Of a DNA stretch of 64,000 bases, positions 1-9,969 are shown piece after piece. This stretch comes from BP-191 sp035940575 (GTDB lineage Bacteria; Actinomycetota; Actinomycetes; BP-191): the NCBI GenBank assembly GCA_035940575.1, contig DASZER010000033.1, positions 28,903 to 92,902 of the forward strand, read 5' to 3'. A program made the position numbers and the translations under genes. Position 1 is the first letter of the stretch. Every line of letters starts with the position of its first letter. The notes under the pieces are model-generated. The model saw only the letters and a program-made list of their open reading frames with translations. It had not been told where the DNA came from and did no database searches.

Positions 1-77
1 CAGGTCGCGGCGTGCGCGGCCGCGCCGGGCAGCGCGAGCGAGACGGTGACGGCGGCGAGGGCGAGGAAGTGGCGCAC
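1..77 (-). CDS. N-terminus of an exported protein (cut by window edge)
   Basis: Only the first 25 codons lie in the window. They begin at a GTG and read as a classic signal peptide: a short start containing Arg-His, then a hydrophobic stretch rich in Ala, Leu and Val, ending in an Ala-x-Ala type cleavage region. An AAGGAG ribosome binding site lies about 9 bases upstream of the GTG. The gene follows the lipoprotein gene by 17 bases on the same strand, so it is probably the last visible member of the polA operon. Nothing can be said about the mature protein. Confidence 0.6.
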   Translation of the reverse strand, partial: MRHFLALAAVTVSLALPGAAAHAAT

Positions 78-94
78 GAGGGGGTCTCCTTCTC

Positions 95-658
95 CTAGGG
101 CAGGTACTGCTCGTTGATCCGTACGACGCGGTGGCCGGACAGGGTGACGTAGAAGACGCGCTGCTGCGCCTCGCCGCTCGCGAAGTACGAGGCCAACTTC
201 GCCGTCGTGACCTCGACGTCCTTCGCGGAGTTGCCCGACGAGCCGGCGGCGAGGGTGTTGACGAACACGCGGACGGTCGGCGCGACGGTGAGGGTGCGGA
301 CGCGCTTGTTCTGGTTGCGGACGTAGTAGTCGTACGCCTCCTGCCCGTCCTCCTGCGCGGCCTTCTCCGCCGCCTCGCCGGTGAGGAACTGCACGACGTC
401 GAGCGAGAGCGTGAGCTTCTTCGCGTCGAACGTCTTGAGGTACGCGTAGTGCCTGCCGTCCGCGAGGTCGGTCGGCAGCGGCGTGGCGGGGGCGACGGTC
501 GGCTTCACGGTCGCGGCCGGCGTCGTGACCGGGACGGTCGGCGTCGGCGCGGCCGTGGTCGTCGTCCCGCTCGGCGTGAGCTGCGCCCCCGGGGCGGGGT
601 CGTTGGCGCAGCCGGCGAGGACGGCGCAGGCGAGGGCGGCGACGATCAGGCGCGTCAT
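95..658 (-). CDS. Small lipoprotein, function unknown
   Basis: The 187-residue product starts MTRLIVAALACAVLAGCAND, a type II signal peptide with a lipobox (LAGC), so it should be lipidated and held on the outer face of the membrane. A Thr/Pro/Val-rich linker (about residues 25-65) leads to a folded domain of about 120 residues with no family I recognise. The ATG overlaps the stop of the upstream kinase gene (ATGA), which indicates translational coupling. A longer open frame continues upstream but would lose the signal peptide, so the ATG at 658 is preferred. Confidence 0.8.
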   Translation of the reverse strand: MTRLIVAALACAVLAGCANDPAPGAQLTPSGTTTTAAPTPTVPVTTPAATVKPTVAPATPLPTDLADGRHYAYLKTFDAKKLTLSLDVVQFLTGEAAEKAAQEDGQEAYDYYVRNQNKRVRTLTVAPTVRVFVNTLAAGSSGNSAKDVEVTTAKLASYFASGEAQQRVFYVTLSGHRVVRINEQYLP

Positions 659-1197
659 GGGCGCGAAGCGTAGCGGAGCCACTGCCGCAGCTCCGAGGGG
701 CGGCGGATGTGCACGACGTCGACGTGGGCCCAGCGCGGGTCGTCGACCATCGCGGTGTACGTGCGCCTGCTGTGCCGCCACTGCGACATCGACCACCAGA
801 TCGGGTGGCCCTTGTCGAGCAGGTTGCGCCAGACCTCGCGGTTGCCGTTCCAGAGCTCCTCGCGCGTGGCGAGCCGCCTCGCGGTCCGCTTCATCGTCCG
901 CCACGTCGCGAGGCCGAACGGGTAGTCCAGCCAGACGAACGTCGTCACGTGCGGCCACGTCTCCTCGCGGGTGCGCGAGTAGTTGCCGTCGACGACCCAC
1001 CGGTCGCCGGCCGCCGCGAGCGCGGCGCGCAGCCTGGCGACGAACTCCTCGTCCGTCGACGCCCGCCACCCGGCGTTGTGGAACAGCGAGTCCAGCTCGA
1101 TGTACGCGCCGCCGTTGCGCCGCGCGAGCTCCTTGCCGAGCGTGCTCTTGCCGGAGCCGGAGATGCCGCCGACGACCACGCGCGGGCCGAGCGGCAC
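655..1197 (-). CDS. P-loop nucleoside/adenylate-kinase-like protein
   Basis: A 180-residue soluble P-loop protein. The Walker A motif GGISGSGKST is near residues 9-18. Downstream come an aspartate-bearing segment (WVVDGNYS, then FVWLDYPF) and many Arg/Trp residues in the C-terminal half, typical of topology-modulation (FlaR)-like or adenylate-kinase-like proteins. These usually phosphorylate small substrates, but the substrate is unknown. A GTG start two bases after the polA stop gives the best N-terminus. It sits between polA and the lipoprotein gene in one operon. Confidence 0.75.
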   Translation of the reverse strand: MPLGPRVVVGGISGSGKSTLGKELARRNGGAYIELDSLFHNAGWRASTDEEFVARLRAALAAAGDRWVVDGNYSRTREETWPHVTTFVWLDYPFGLATWRTMKRTARRLATREELWNGNREVWRNLLDKGHPIWWSMSQWRHSRRTYTAMVDDPRWAHVDVVHIRRPSELRQWLRYASRP

Positions 1198-1199
1198 GT

Positions 1200-3878
1200 C
1201 TAGTGAGCCGCGTCGTCCCACGACTTCCCGACTCCCACGGAGACGTCGAGCGGCACGTTCATCGCGTACGCGCCGCCCATCTCCTCGCGCACCATCGCCT
1301 CGAGCCGCTCGCGCTCGCCGTCGGCGACCTCGAGGACGAGCTCGTCGTGCACCTGCAGCAGCAGGCGCGAGGCGAAGCCGTCGGTACGCAGCCGCTCGTG
1401 CACGCGCAGCATCGCGATCTTGATGATGTCCGCGGCCGAGCCCTGGATGGGAGCGTTGAGGGCCATGCGCTCGGCCATCTGGCGCCGCTGGTTGTTGTCG
1501 CTCGCGAGGTCGGGCAGGTAGCGGCGGCGGCCGAGGATGGTCTCGGTGTAGCCGTTCATCCGCGCGACCTCGACGACCTCGCGCAGGTAGTCGCGCACGC
1601 CGCCGAAGCGGGAGAAGTACGCGTTCATCTGCTCCTTGGCGTCGTCCGGCGTGATGCCGAGCTGCTGCGCGAGCCCGAACGCGGAGAGGCCGTAGACGAG
1701 GCCGTACGTCATCGCCTTGACCCGGCGACGCAGCTCCGGGTCGACCGACTCGACGGGCAGCCCGAACGCCTGCGACGCGACGTAGGTGTGCAGGTCCTCC
1801 CCCGACGCGAACGCCTCCTGCAGCCCCTCGTCGTCGGACAGGTGCGCCATGATCCGCATCTCGATCTGGCTGTAGTCGGCGGTCATCAGCGACTCGTAGC
1901 CGGCCGCCGGCACGAACGCCTGCCGGATCTCGCGGCCCGCGGCGGTGCGGATCGGGATGTTCTGGAGGTTCGGGTCGGTGCTGCTCAGGCGGCCGGTGGC
2001 GGCGATCGTCTGCTCGTACGTCGTGTGGATGCGCCCCTCGTCGTCCACGGCCGGCTGGAGCTGCTTGGCGACGACGGTCCACAGCCGCGTGACGTCGCGG
2101 TGGCGCAGCAGGCACTCCAGGATCGGGTGGTCGGTCTGCGTCGCGAGCCACTGCAGCGCGTCGGCGTCGGTGGTGTAGCCGGTCTTGATCTTCTTCGTCT
2201 TCGGCAGCGCGAGCTCGCCGAACAGCAGCTCCTGGAGCTGCTTCGGCGACCCCAGGTTGAACTCCCTGCCGACGCAGGCGTACGCGTCCTGCGCGGCCTG
2301 CTTCACCTGCTCGGCGAGGCGGGCCTCGAGCATCGCGAGGTGCTCGGTGTCGACCGCGATGCCGACGCGCTCCATGTCGGCGAGCACGCGCACGAGCGGC
2401 AGCTCGACGGTCCGCAGCAACGTGGCGCCGCCGCGGCGTTCGACGTCGGCGTCGAGCGCGGTCGCGAGGTCGGCGACGGCGCGGGCGCGCAGCACGGCGT
2501 CGGCCGCCTCGCCCGCCTCGGTCGAGCCGTCGAGGGAGAGCTGCCCGGTGTCCTCGCCCTCCTTGCGCAGCTCGCGGCGGAGGTAGCGCAGCGCGAGGTC
2601 CCCGAGGTCGAACGACTGCTGTCCCGGCAGCGCGAGGTACGCCGCGAGCGCGGTGTCCGACGTGACGCCCTCGACGTCCCAGCCCCGCGCCCACAGGGCG
2701 AGCAGCGGCCCCTTGCCCTGGTGCACGGCCTTGGCGCGCGTGCCGTCGCGCAGCCACGCGACGAGCGCCGCCTCGTCCTCGGCGTCGAGCGTGGCGGGCT
2801 CGAGGTACGCGCCCGCGCCGCCCTCCGACGTGAACGCGATCCCGTGCAGGTCCCCGCGCCCGCGCCCCCACGTGCCCCTGAAGTGCACGCCGACGCGCAC
2901 GGTCGGGTCGAGGCTCGCGAAGAACGCCGCCACCTCGCCGGGACCGAGCGCGGTCACCTCGACGTCGAAGCCCTCGTCCGCCTCCGGCTCGACGGCCTGG
3001 AGGGTGGCGTAGAGGCGCTCGCGCAGCACGCGGAACTGCAGCGTGTCGAACAGCTTGTGCACCTCGTCGCGGTCCCACTGGCCGAGCTGGAGGTCCTCCG
3101 GCCCGCAGTCGAGCGGCACGTCGCGGCGCAGCTCCGTGAGCTGGCGGTTGCGCATGACGTTGGCGAGGTGCTCGCGGACCGCGATGCCGGTCTTGCCGGG
3201 GATCTCGTCCACGCGGTCGCAGAGCTCGCCGAGGTTGCCGAACTGCTGGACGAGCTTGATCGCGGTCTTCTCGCCGACGCCGGGGATGTTCGGGAGGTTG
3301 TCCGACGGGTCGCCGCGCAGCGCCGCGAAGTCCGGGTACTGCTGCGGCGTCAGGCCGTACTTCGCCATCACCTCGGCGGGCGTGAACCGCGTCATGTCGC
3401 TGATGCCCTTGCGGGTCATCAGGACCGTGATCGAGTCGTCGACGAGCTGGTACGCGTCGCGGTCGCCCGTGACGATCAGCACCTCGAAGCCCTGGTCGCG
3501 CGCCTGGCACGCCAGCGTCGCGATCGCGTCGTCGGCCTCGAAGCCCGGCGCCTCCACGACCTTGATCCGCAGCGCCTCGAGCACCTCGCGGATCAGGCTC
3601 ACCTGGCCGCGGAAGTCCGTCGGCGTCTCGCTGCGGGTGGCCTTGTACTCGGCGTACGCCTCGTGCCTGAACGTCGGCGCCGACAGGTCGAAGCAGACCG
3701 CGACGTGCGTCGGCGCCTCGTCGCGGAGGACGTTGATGAGCATCGACGTGAAGCCGTAGACGGCGTTGGTGGGCTGGCCCGTCGTGGTGGAGAAGTTCTC
3801 GACGGGGAGGGCGAAGAACGCCCGGTACGCCAGCGAGTGGCCGTCGAGGAGCAGGAGTCGCCGTCGGTCTTCTGACAC
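1200..3878 (-). CDS. polA: DNA polymerase I
   Basis: A full-length 892-residue DNA polymerase I for Okazaki fragment processing and repair gap filling. The N-terminal third is a 5'-3' exonuclease (FEADDAIATLA, VTGDRDAYQLV, then the helix-hairpin-helix segment NLPNIPGVGEKTA). The middle domain keeps the 3'-5' exonuclease fold but lacks the DxE metal-binding signature, as in other actinobacterial PolA, so it is probably not proofreading. The polymerase domain has motif A (TADYSQIEMR), motif B (RRRVKAMTYGLVYG) and motif C (QVHDELVLEV). The GTG start is six bases from a TAGGAT -10 hexamer, suggesting a leaderless mRNA. It heads the operon with the kinase and lipoprotein genes. Confidence 0.98.
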   Translation of the reverse strand: MSEDRRRLLLLDGHSLAYRAFFALPVENFSTTTGQPTNAVYGFTSMLINVLRDEAPTHVAVCFDLSAPTFRHEAYAEYKATRSETPTDFRGQVSLIREVLEALRIKVVEAPGFEADDAIATLACQARDQGFEVLIVTGDRDAYQLVDDSITVLMTRKGISDMTRFTPAEVMAKYGLTPQQYPDFAALRGDPSDNLPNIPGVGEKTAIKLVQQFGNLGELCDRVDEIPGKTGIAVREHLANVMRNRQLTELRRDVPLDCGPEDLQLGQWDRDEVHKLFDTLQFRVLRERLYATLQAVEPEADEGFDVEVTALGPGEVAAFFASLDPTVRVGVHFRGTWGRGRGDLHGIAFTSEGGAGAYLEPATLDAEDEAALVAWLRDGTRAKAVHQGKGPLLALWARGWDVEGVTSDTALAAYLALPGQQSFDLGDLALRYLRRELRKEGEDTGQLSLDGSTEAGEAADAVLRARAVADLATALDADVERRGGATLLRTVELPLVRVLADMERVGIAVDTEHLAMLEARLAEQVKQAAQDAYACVGREFNLGSPKQLQELLFGELALPKTKKIKTGYTTDADALQWLATQTDHPILECLLRHRDVTRLWTVVAKQLQPAVDDEGRIHTTYEQTIAATGRLSSTDPNLQNIPIRTAAGREIRQAFVPAAGYESLMTADYSQIEMRIMAHLSDDEGLQEAFASGEDLHTYVASQAFGLPVESVDPELRRRVKAMTYGLVYGLSAFGLAQQLGITPDDAKEQMNAYFSRFGGVRDYLREVVEVARMNGYTETILGRRRYLPDLASDNNQRRQMAERMALNAPIQGSAADIIKIAMLRVHERLRTDGFASRLLLQVHDELVLEVADGERERLEAMVREEMGGAYAMNVPLDVSVGVGKSWDDAAH

Positions 3879-3884
3879 GAGGTC

Positions 3885-3894
3885 ATCCTAGGGT
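3885..3894. promoter_or_regulatory. Shared bidirectional -10 for polA and the thioesterase gene
   Basis: The ten bases ATCCTAGGGT contain TAGGGT on the plus strand (3889-3894) and TAGGAT on the minus strand (3890-3885). The two hexamers share the central TA. Each ends exactly six bases before the start codon of its gene (GTG at 3901 and GTG at 3878), placing transcription start at or next to both start codons. No clear -35 was seen. Confidence 0.65.
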
Positions 3895-3900
3895 GATGGT

Positions 3901-4269
3901 GTGACACGACTGGACGAGCGCATGGGCATCGAGATCACCGAGGCGACGGCCGAGCGCGTCGTGGGCACGATGCCGGTCGAGGGCAACACCCAGCCGTACG
4001 GCCTCCTGCACGGCGGCGCGTCGGCCGTGCTCGCGGAGACGCTCGCCTCCGTCGGCGCCGCGCTGCACTCCGCGCCCGAACGCCTCCCCGTCGGCGTGGA
4101 CCTCAACGTCACCCACCACCGCGCCGCGCGCGAGGGCGTCGTGACGGGCACGGCGACGCCGTTGCACAACGGCAGGTCGGTCGCGACGTGGGCGGTGAGC
4201 ATCACCGACGAGCAGGGCAGGCTGGTCGCGACGGCGCGGCTGACCTGCGCGCTGCTGGCTACTCCGTAG
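3901..4269 (+). CDS. PaaI-like hotdog thioesterase
   Basis: A 122-residue single-domain hotdog-fold protein of the PaaI/YdiI type, which hydrolyses acyl-CoA thioesters, often aromatic ones. The signature helix region reads QPYGLLHGGASAVLAETLAS. The HGG segment and the Glu a few residues later match the usual catalytic layout. The C-terminal half keeps the VTHHRAAREGVV and RLVATARLTCALL strands. It is divergent from polA across 22 bases and its 3' end overlaps the acetyltransferase gene by 11 bases. Substrate is unknown. Confidence 0.88.
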   Translation: MTRLDERMGIEITEATAERVVGTMPVEGNTQPYGLLHGGASAVLAETLASVGAALHSAPERLPVGVDLNVTHHRAAREGVVTGTATPLHNGRSVATWAVSITDEQGRLVATARLTCALLATP

Positions 4270-4861
4270 GGCGGTCGGCGGTCCGCGCCGGCGCGAGCCT
4301 GCGGCGGCGGCCGGGGAGCGTCGCGCGGCGCGGCACGTGGATCTCGCGGCGCAGCAGGGCGGCGCGGCCCTCGGGCGAGCCGAGGCGGCGGCGTAGCGAC
4401 GCGACGGAGGCGACGCGGCGCACGACGACCGGGGCGAAGCCGAGGCGCGCGTAGAACCTGTTGGCCTCGCGGTGCTGCGGGTAGACGGAGACGACGACGT
4501 CCTCGACGCCCTGCTCCTCGGCGTACGCCACGGCGGCCGTGAGCAGCGCCTTGCCGACGCCGCGGCGGCGGTGCCTGTCGGAGACGTGCATCGCGGCGAG
4601 CGTGATCGAGGTGCTCTCGGAGAGCAGGCCCGGCGGCGTGCGCGAGACCTGCGCCATGCCGACGATCTCGCCGTCGAGCTCGGCGACGAGCACGCGCGCC
4701 ACCTCGGACTGGACGACCAGCGCGATGCGGCCCGCGGCCGCCTCGGCGGGCTCGGCCGCACGGCGGCGCGGGCCCTCCTCGCGGAGCTGCTGCCACAGCT
4801 CGACAAGCGCGGGTACGTCGGCCGGCGTGGCCGTGCGTACTCCCACGGCGGAACCCGCCAC
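4259..4861 (-). CDS. GNAT family N-acetyltransferase
   Basis: A 200-residue GNAT acetyltransferase using acetyl-CoA. Motif A is clear at HVSDRHRRRGVGKALL (R-x-x-G-x-G pyrophosphate loop), followed by VVVSVYPQHREANRFYARLGF, the usual motif B with N and Y. The last about 45 residues are Arg-rich and poorly conserved in type. The GTG start has a GGAGGAGG ribosome binding site five bases upstream. Its substrate (small molecule or protein) cannot be told. Confidence 0.88.
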   Translation of the reverse strand: MAGSAVGVRTATPADVPALVELWQQLREEGPRRRAAEPAEAAAGRIALVVQSEVARVLVAELDGEIVGMAQVSRTPPGLLSESTSITLAAMHVSDRHRRRGVGKALLTAAVAYAEEQGVEDVVVSVYPQHREANRFYARLGFAPVVVRRVASVASLRRRLGSPEGRAALLRREIHVPRRATLPGRRRRLAPARTADRPTE

Positions 4862-4923
4862 GGGGCCTCCTCCCGGGTCACCTGCTCCACACCGATTCTG
4901 GGTCTCGGCGCGGCCCCCCGCAG

Positions 4924-4960
4924 GATGGGGACTCTAGACCGTCCGGCGACCGCGGCGTAA
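4924..4960 (-). promoter_or_regulatory. Probable promoter of the acetyltransferase gene
   Basis: On the minus strand TTACGC is followed after 18 bases by TAGAGT (4936-4931), a reasonable -35/-10 pair. It would give a leader of roughly 60 bases before the GTG at 4861, consistent with the ribosome binding site used there. Confidence 0.4.
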
Positions 4961-4968
4961 CCCGTTCG

Positions 4969-6375
4969 TTATCGGAGGTTCTCGGCGATCAACGCGCGCA
5001 GCCGCTCGACGTGCTCGCGGCGCGTCTGCGTCGCGGCGATGCAGGCGCGGATGGTGAGCGCGCCGTCGAGGCGGGTGTGCGTGAGGTACACCTCGCCGCT
5101 GCCGTTGAGCCTGTCGAGCAGCGCCTGGGTCGCCTCGTCGCCGCGCACGTCGCGGAAGCAGACGAGGTTGAGCCGCGCGTCCGTCACGAGCACGAGCCTC
5201 GGCTCCCTGGCGACCCACCCGGCGAGCTCGTGCGCGAGCCGTACGTGCTCGCGTACGTGGTGGCGCAGCCCCTCGGCTCCGTAGTGACGGATCACGAACC
5301 ACAGCTTCAGCGCCCGGAACCGCCGCCCCAGGGGGATCTGCCAGTCGCGGTAGTCGATCACCGCGCCGCTCTCCGTGGCGGCGTTGCGCAGGTACTCGGG
5401 GGTGACCGACAGCGCGCTGACGAGCGCCTCGCGATCGCGGACGTAGAACGCGTCGAGGTCGAACGACGTGAACATCCACTTGTGCGGGTTCACGCAGTAC
5501 GAGTCCGCCGCGTCGAGCCCGTCGTGCACCCAGCGGAGCTCCTCGCACACCGCCGCCGTCCCCGCCATCGCGGCGTCCACGTGCAGCCACGCGCCCGTCC
5601 CGCGCACCGCCTCGCCCACCGCGCCGATCGGGTCGAACGCGAGCGAGCTCGTCGTGCCCGACGTCGCGACGACGAACGCCGGCGTGAGCCCCGCCGCCAC
5701 GTCCGCCTCGACCAGCGCGCGGAGGGCGTCGGGGCGCATGGCGTACGACGCGTCGACGTCGACCGTGCGGAGGTTCGCCTGGTCGAGGCCGGCGATCCGC
5801 CACGCCTTCTCGACCGACGAGTGGGCCTGGGTCGAGGTGTAGCCGGCGAGGGTGCCGTACGGCGCCCCCGCGGCCGCCGCGCGGTGCCGCGCCGCGAGCA
5901 GCGCGCAGAGCGTGGCGGACGACGCGGAGTCCTGGATGACGCCGTTGCCGCGGAAGTGCTCCGGCAGCGCGAGCAGCTCGGCCAGCCAGTCGAGGACGTG
6001 CGTCTCCAGCTCGGTCGCGGCGGGGCTCGTAGCCCAGAGCATCCCCTGGACGCCGAGGCCGGACGACACGAGGTCGCCGAGGATCGCCGGGCCCGAGCCG
6101 TTGCAGGGGAAGAACGCGTGGAAGCCGGGCGACTGCCAGTGCGTCAGGCCGGGGACGATGACGTTCGTGAGGTCGGCGAGGAAGGCGTCGTACGGCTCCC
6201 CCGTCTCCGGCGGCGACGGCGGCAGCGCGGCCCGCACCTCGCCCGGCGCCACCCGGCTCAGGACGGGCCGCTCCCCCACCGTGGCGAGGTAGTCGGCCAC
6301 CCAGTCGACGGTCGCGTAGCCCGCTCGGCGGAACTCCTCCGGGGTCATGTGGAACGTGTCGCGCGGCGCGTCCAT
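4969..6375 (-). CDS. PLP-dependent aromatic amino acid decarboxylase
   Basis: A 468-residue group II decarboxylase related to aromatic-L-amino-acid, tyrosine and histidine decarboxylases. The PLP lysine is K299 in NPHKWMFT. D267 (HVDAAM) pairs with the pyridine nitrogen and H185 (TQAHSS) stacks on the ring. Length and the N-terminal swapped segment (TPEEFRRAGYATVDWVADYL) are typical. It probably removes the carboxylate from Trp, Tyr, Phe or a related compound, but substrate choice cannot be read from sequence. The gene stands alone, its ATG seven bases after a TAGGGT hexamer. Confidence 0.93.
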   Translation of the reverse strand: MDAPRDTFHMTPEEFRRAGYATVDWVADYLATVGERPVLSRVAPGEVRAALPPSPPETGEPYDAFLADLTNVIVPGLTHWQSPGFHAFFPCNGSGPAILGDLVSSGLGVQGMLWATSPAATELETHVLDWLAELLALPEHFRGNGVIQDSASSATLCALLAARHRAAAAGAPYGTLAGYTSTQAHSSVEKAWRIAGLDQANLRTVDVDASYAMRPDALRALVEADVAAGLTPAFVVATSGTTSSLAFDPIGAVGEAVRGTGAWLHVDAAMAGTAAVCEELRWVHDGLDAADSYCVNPHKWMFTSFDLDAFYVRDREALVSALSVTPEYLRNAATESGAVIDYRDWQIPLGRRFRALKLWFVIRHYGAEGLRHHVREHVRLAHELAGWVAREPRLVLVTDARLNLVCFRDVRGDEATQALLDRLNGSGEVYLTHTRLDGALTIRACIAATQTRREHVERLRALIAENLR

Positions 6376-6382
6376 GCCACCG

Positions 6383-6388
6383 ACCCTA
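6383..6388 (-). promoter_or_regulatory. -10 hexamer of the decarboxylase gene
   Basis: TAGGGT on the minus strand, with seven bases to the ATG at 6375. This spacing predicts a leaderless transcript. Confidence 0.5.
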
Positions 6389-6438
6389 GCCGCGTGCGGG
6401 GGGTGTGAACCTCCTGCGGCGCAGGGTGAGGCAGGACG

Positions 6439-6641
6439 TTGACTCGCGCCGAAGCGGGCCGGTACCGTCCGTCCCGGTCGCGCCGCGCGGCGTCACTCCT
6501 CCCCTTCCGACAGGAGCGGCGACGCGTCCGCGATTCGCGGAACCCGGGTTGCCGAGTAGAGAACACCGAGGGACGGGGAAGACCTCGGCGGAGCCAAAGG
6601 CGACCCGGGTTCTGGCATCTCCCCACTCCCGAAACGTGGGG
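6439..6641 (+). ncRNA. Candidate structured RNA with its own promoter
   Basis: The 308 bases between the decarboxylase and livF (6376-6683) hold no credible gene. On the plus strand TTGACT (6439-6444) and TACCGT (6463-6468) are 18 bases apart. Downstream, 6528-6540 is a short hairpin (CCGCG/CGCGG), 6541-6553 pairs with 6599-6611 as a 13-bp stem with one G-U pair, and inside it 6566-6571 pairs with 6583-6588. The bases 6551-6556 could instead pair with 6584-6589. A last stem pairs 6621-6626 with 6636-6641. It could be a small RNA or an orphan cis-element, but the only gene downstream is on the opposite strand. No known RNA family was recognised. Confidence 0.35.
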
Positions 6642-6683
6642 GGCCTCTGCCCGTCTTGGTCGCGAAGATCGCGAAGCGAAGAC

Positions 6684-7445
6684 CTACTCCTCGCCGAGGT
6701 ACGCCTTACGGACCTGCTCGTTGCCGAGCAGGCGCTTCCCCTCGTCCGACAGAACGATCTTCCCGGTCTCGATCACGTACCCGTGGTCGGCGAGCGAGAG
6801 GGCCGCCTGCGCGTTCTGCTCCACCAGGAGGATCGTGGTGCCGTCCTCCTTGAGCGTGCGGATCGTGGAGAAGATCTTCTCCATCATGATCGGCGAGAGG
6901 CCCATCGAGGGCTCGTCGAGCATGAGCAGGCGCGGCCTCGACATCATCGCCCGGCCCATGGCGAGCATCTGCTGCTCGCCGCCGGAGAGCGTGCCGGCCG
7001 CCTGCGTGCGCCGCTCCCCGAGCACGGGGAACAGGTCGTAGACGTGCGCCACGTCCTTGTCGATGCCGGTCCTGTCGCGGCGGGTGAACGCGCCGAGCTC
7101 GAGGTTCTCCGCGACGCTCATGCGGGGGAAGATCTTGCGGCCCTCGGGCGAGTGCGCGATGCCGCGCTGCACGATCTCGTGCGCGGCAACGCCGTCGATC
7201 CGCTTGCCCTCGAACCACACCTCGCCCGACACGACCGGCAGCAGGCCGGAGAGCGTACGCAGCGTCGTCGTCTTGCCGGCGCCGTTGCCGCCGATGAGCG
7301 TCACGGCCTGGCCGGCGCCGACCGAGAACGAGATGCCCTTGACCGCCTCGATCTTGCCGTACGCCACGCGCAGGTCGCGCACCTCGAGCATCGCCCCGCC
7401 GGACGGGGCCGGGCCGCCGTCGACGGGCTCGTAGGGGTTCGTCAC
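6684..7445 (-). CDS. livF: Branched-chain amino acid ABC transporter ATPase LivF
   Basis: A 253-residue ABC ATPase of the LivF type, the second ATPase of a high-affinity Leu/Ile/Val (or related) importer. Walker A GGNGAGKTT, signature LSGGEQQML, Walker B LLMLDEPSMGL and the switch His-loop region are present. The LivF-type markers GRKIFPRMSVAENLELGA and SMGLSPIMMEKIF are clear. The GTG overlaps the livG stop (GTGA) and has GGGGAGG five bases upstream, so the extra upstream frame is not used. Last gene of the liv operon. Confidence 0.95.
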   Translation of the reverse strand: MTNPYEPVDGGPAPSGGAMLEVRDLRVAYGKIEAVKGISFSVGAGQAVTLIGGNGAGKTTTLRTLSGLLPVVSGEVWFEGKRIDGVAAHEIVQRGIAHSPEGRKIFPRMSVAENLELGAFTRRDRTGIDKDVAHVYDLFPVLGERRTQAAGTLSGGEQQMLAMGRAMMSRPRLLMLDEPSMGLSPIMMEKIFSTIRTLKEDGTTILLVEQNAQAALSLADHGYVIETGKIVLSDEGKRLLGNEQVRKAYLGEE

Positions 7446-8286
7446 GACGCCTCCCCGGTGGCGGGCGTGCCGAGGTAGGCCTCGACGACGCGCGGGTCGG
7501 CCTGCACCTCGGCGGGCGTGCCCTCGACCAGCTTCTTGCCCTGGACGAGCACGGCGACCCGGTCGCACAGGTTGAAGATGAACTTCATGTCGTGCTCGAT
7601 CACGACGACGGCGAGGCCGTTGTCGCGGATCTTGCGGACGAGGTTCATCGCGGCGGTGGTCTCCTGCGGGTTCATGCCGGCGGTCGGCTCGTCGAGCAGC
7701 AGCAGGCCGGGGTCGGTCGCGAGCGCGCGGGCGATCTCGAGGCGGCGCTGGTCGCCGTACGGCAGGTTCTTCGCGAGCAGGTCGGCGGAGCGGCCGAGGT
7801 TGACGAAGTCGAGCAGCTCGCGCGCGCGCTTGTCGGACTCGCGCTCCTCCTGGTGGAAGAACGGCACCCGCGTCACCGCCGCGAACACGCCCGTCTTGGT
7901 CCGGCAGTGGCGGCCGACGAGGACGTTCTCCAGGGCGGTCATGTTCGGGAAGAGCCGGATGTTCTGGAACGTCCTCGCGAGGCCGAGCTGGGTGATCTCG
8001 TGCGGCTTCCCGGTGAGCGTCCTGCCGCGGTAGACGACCCGCCCCTCGGTCGGGGTCTCCATGCCGGTGAGGCAGTTGAAGAACGTCGTCTTGCCGGCGC
8101 CGTTCGGGCCGATGAGCCCGACGATCTCGCGCTCGTGCACGACGAAGTCGACCGCGCTCACGGCGGTCAGGCCGCCGAAGCGCTTGGTGACGCTGCTCGC
8201 CTCGAGGACGACCTCGCCGAGCTGCACGACGGGCCTCTGCGGCTCCGGCGGCGGCGTCGCGGCGGACTTGCGGGCGCGCGGCGGCA

Positions 8287-8287
<1 letters not shown>
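7442..8287 (-). CDS. livG: Branched-chain amino acid ABC transporter ATPase LivG
   Basis: A 281-residue ABC ATPase of the LivG type. The first about 25 residues are a basic Pro-rich extension. Walker A (IGPNGAGKTTFF), Q-loop (LARTFQNIRLF), signature-like LPYGDQRRLEIARAL and Walker B (LLLLDEPTAGMN) are in order, and it ends with the LivG-type EGTPAEVQADPRVVEAYLG. It works with LivF on the cytoplasmic face to power the LivH/LivM channel. ATG overlaps the livM stop by one base (TGATG). Confidence 0.95.

Positions 8288-9965
<1,678 letters not shown>

Positions 9966-9969
<4 letters not shown>

Noticed and set aside
667..672. TACGCT as a promoter for the small lipoprotein gene at 658
   Set aside because: It is eight bases before the ATG but encodes Tyr-Ala at the end of the kinase gene; ATGA coupling explains expression well enough.
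483..3875. Very long open frame on the plus strand opposite polA (and similar ones opposite dnaE, the trp/his genes and the liv genes)
   Set aside because: High GC leaves antisense frames open. The products are Arg/Ala/Pro-rich without domains, while the opposite strand encodes well-known proteins.
6541..6611. c-di-AMP (ydaO-type) riboswitch
   Set aside because: Only the first half has similar words; the conserved second half is absent and no gene follows on that strand.
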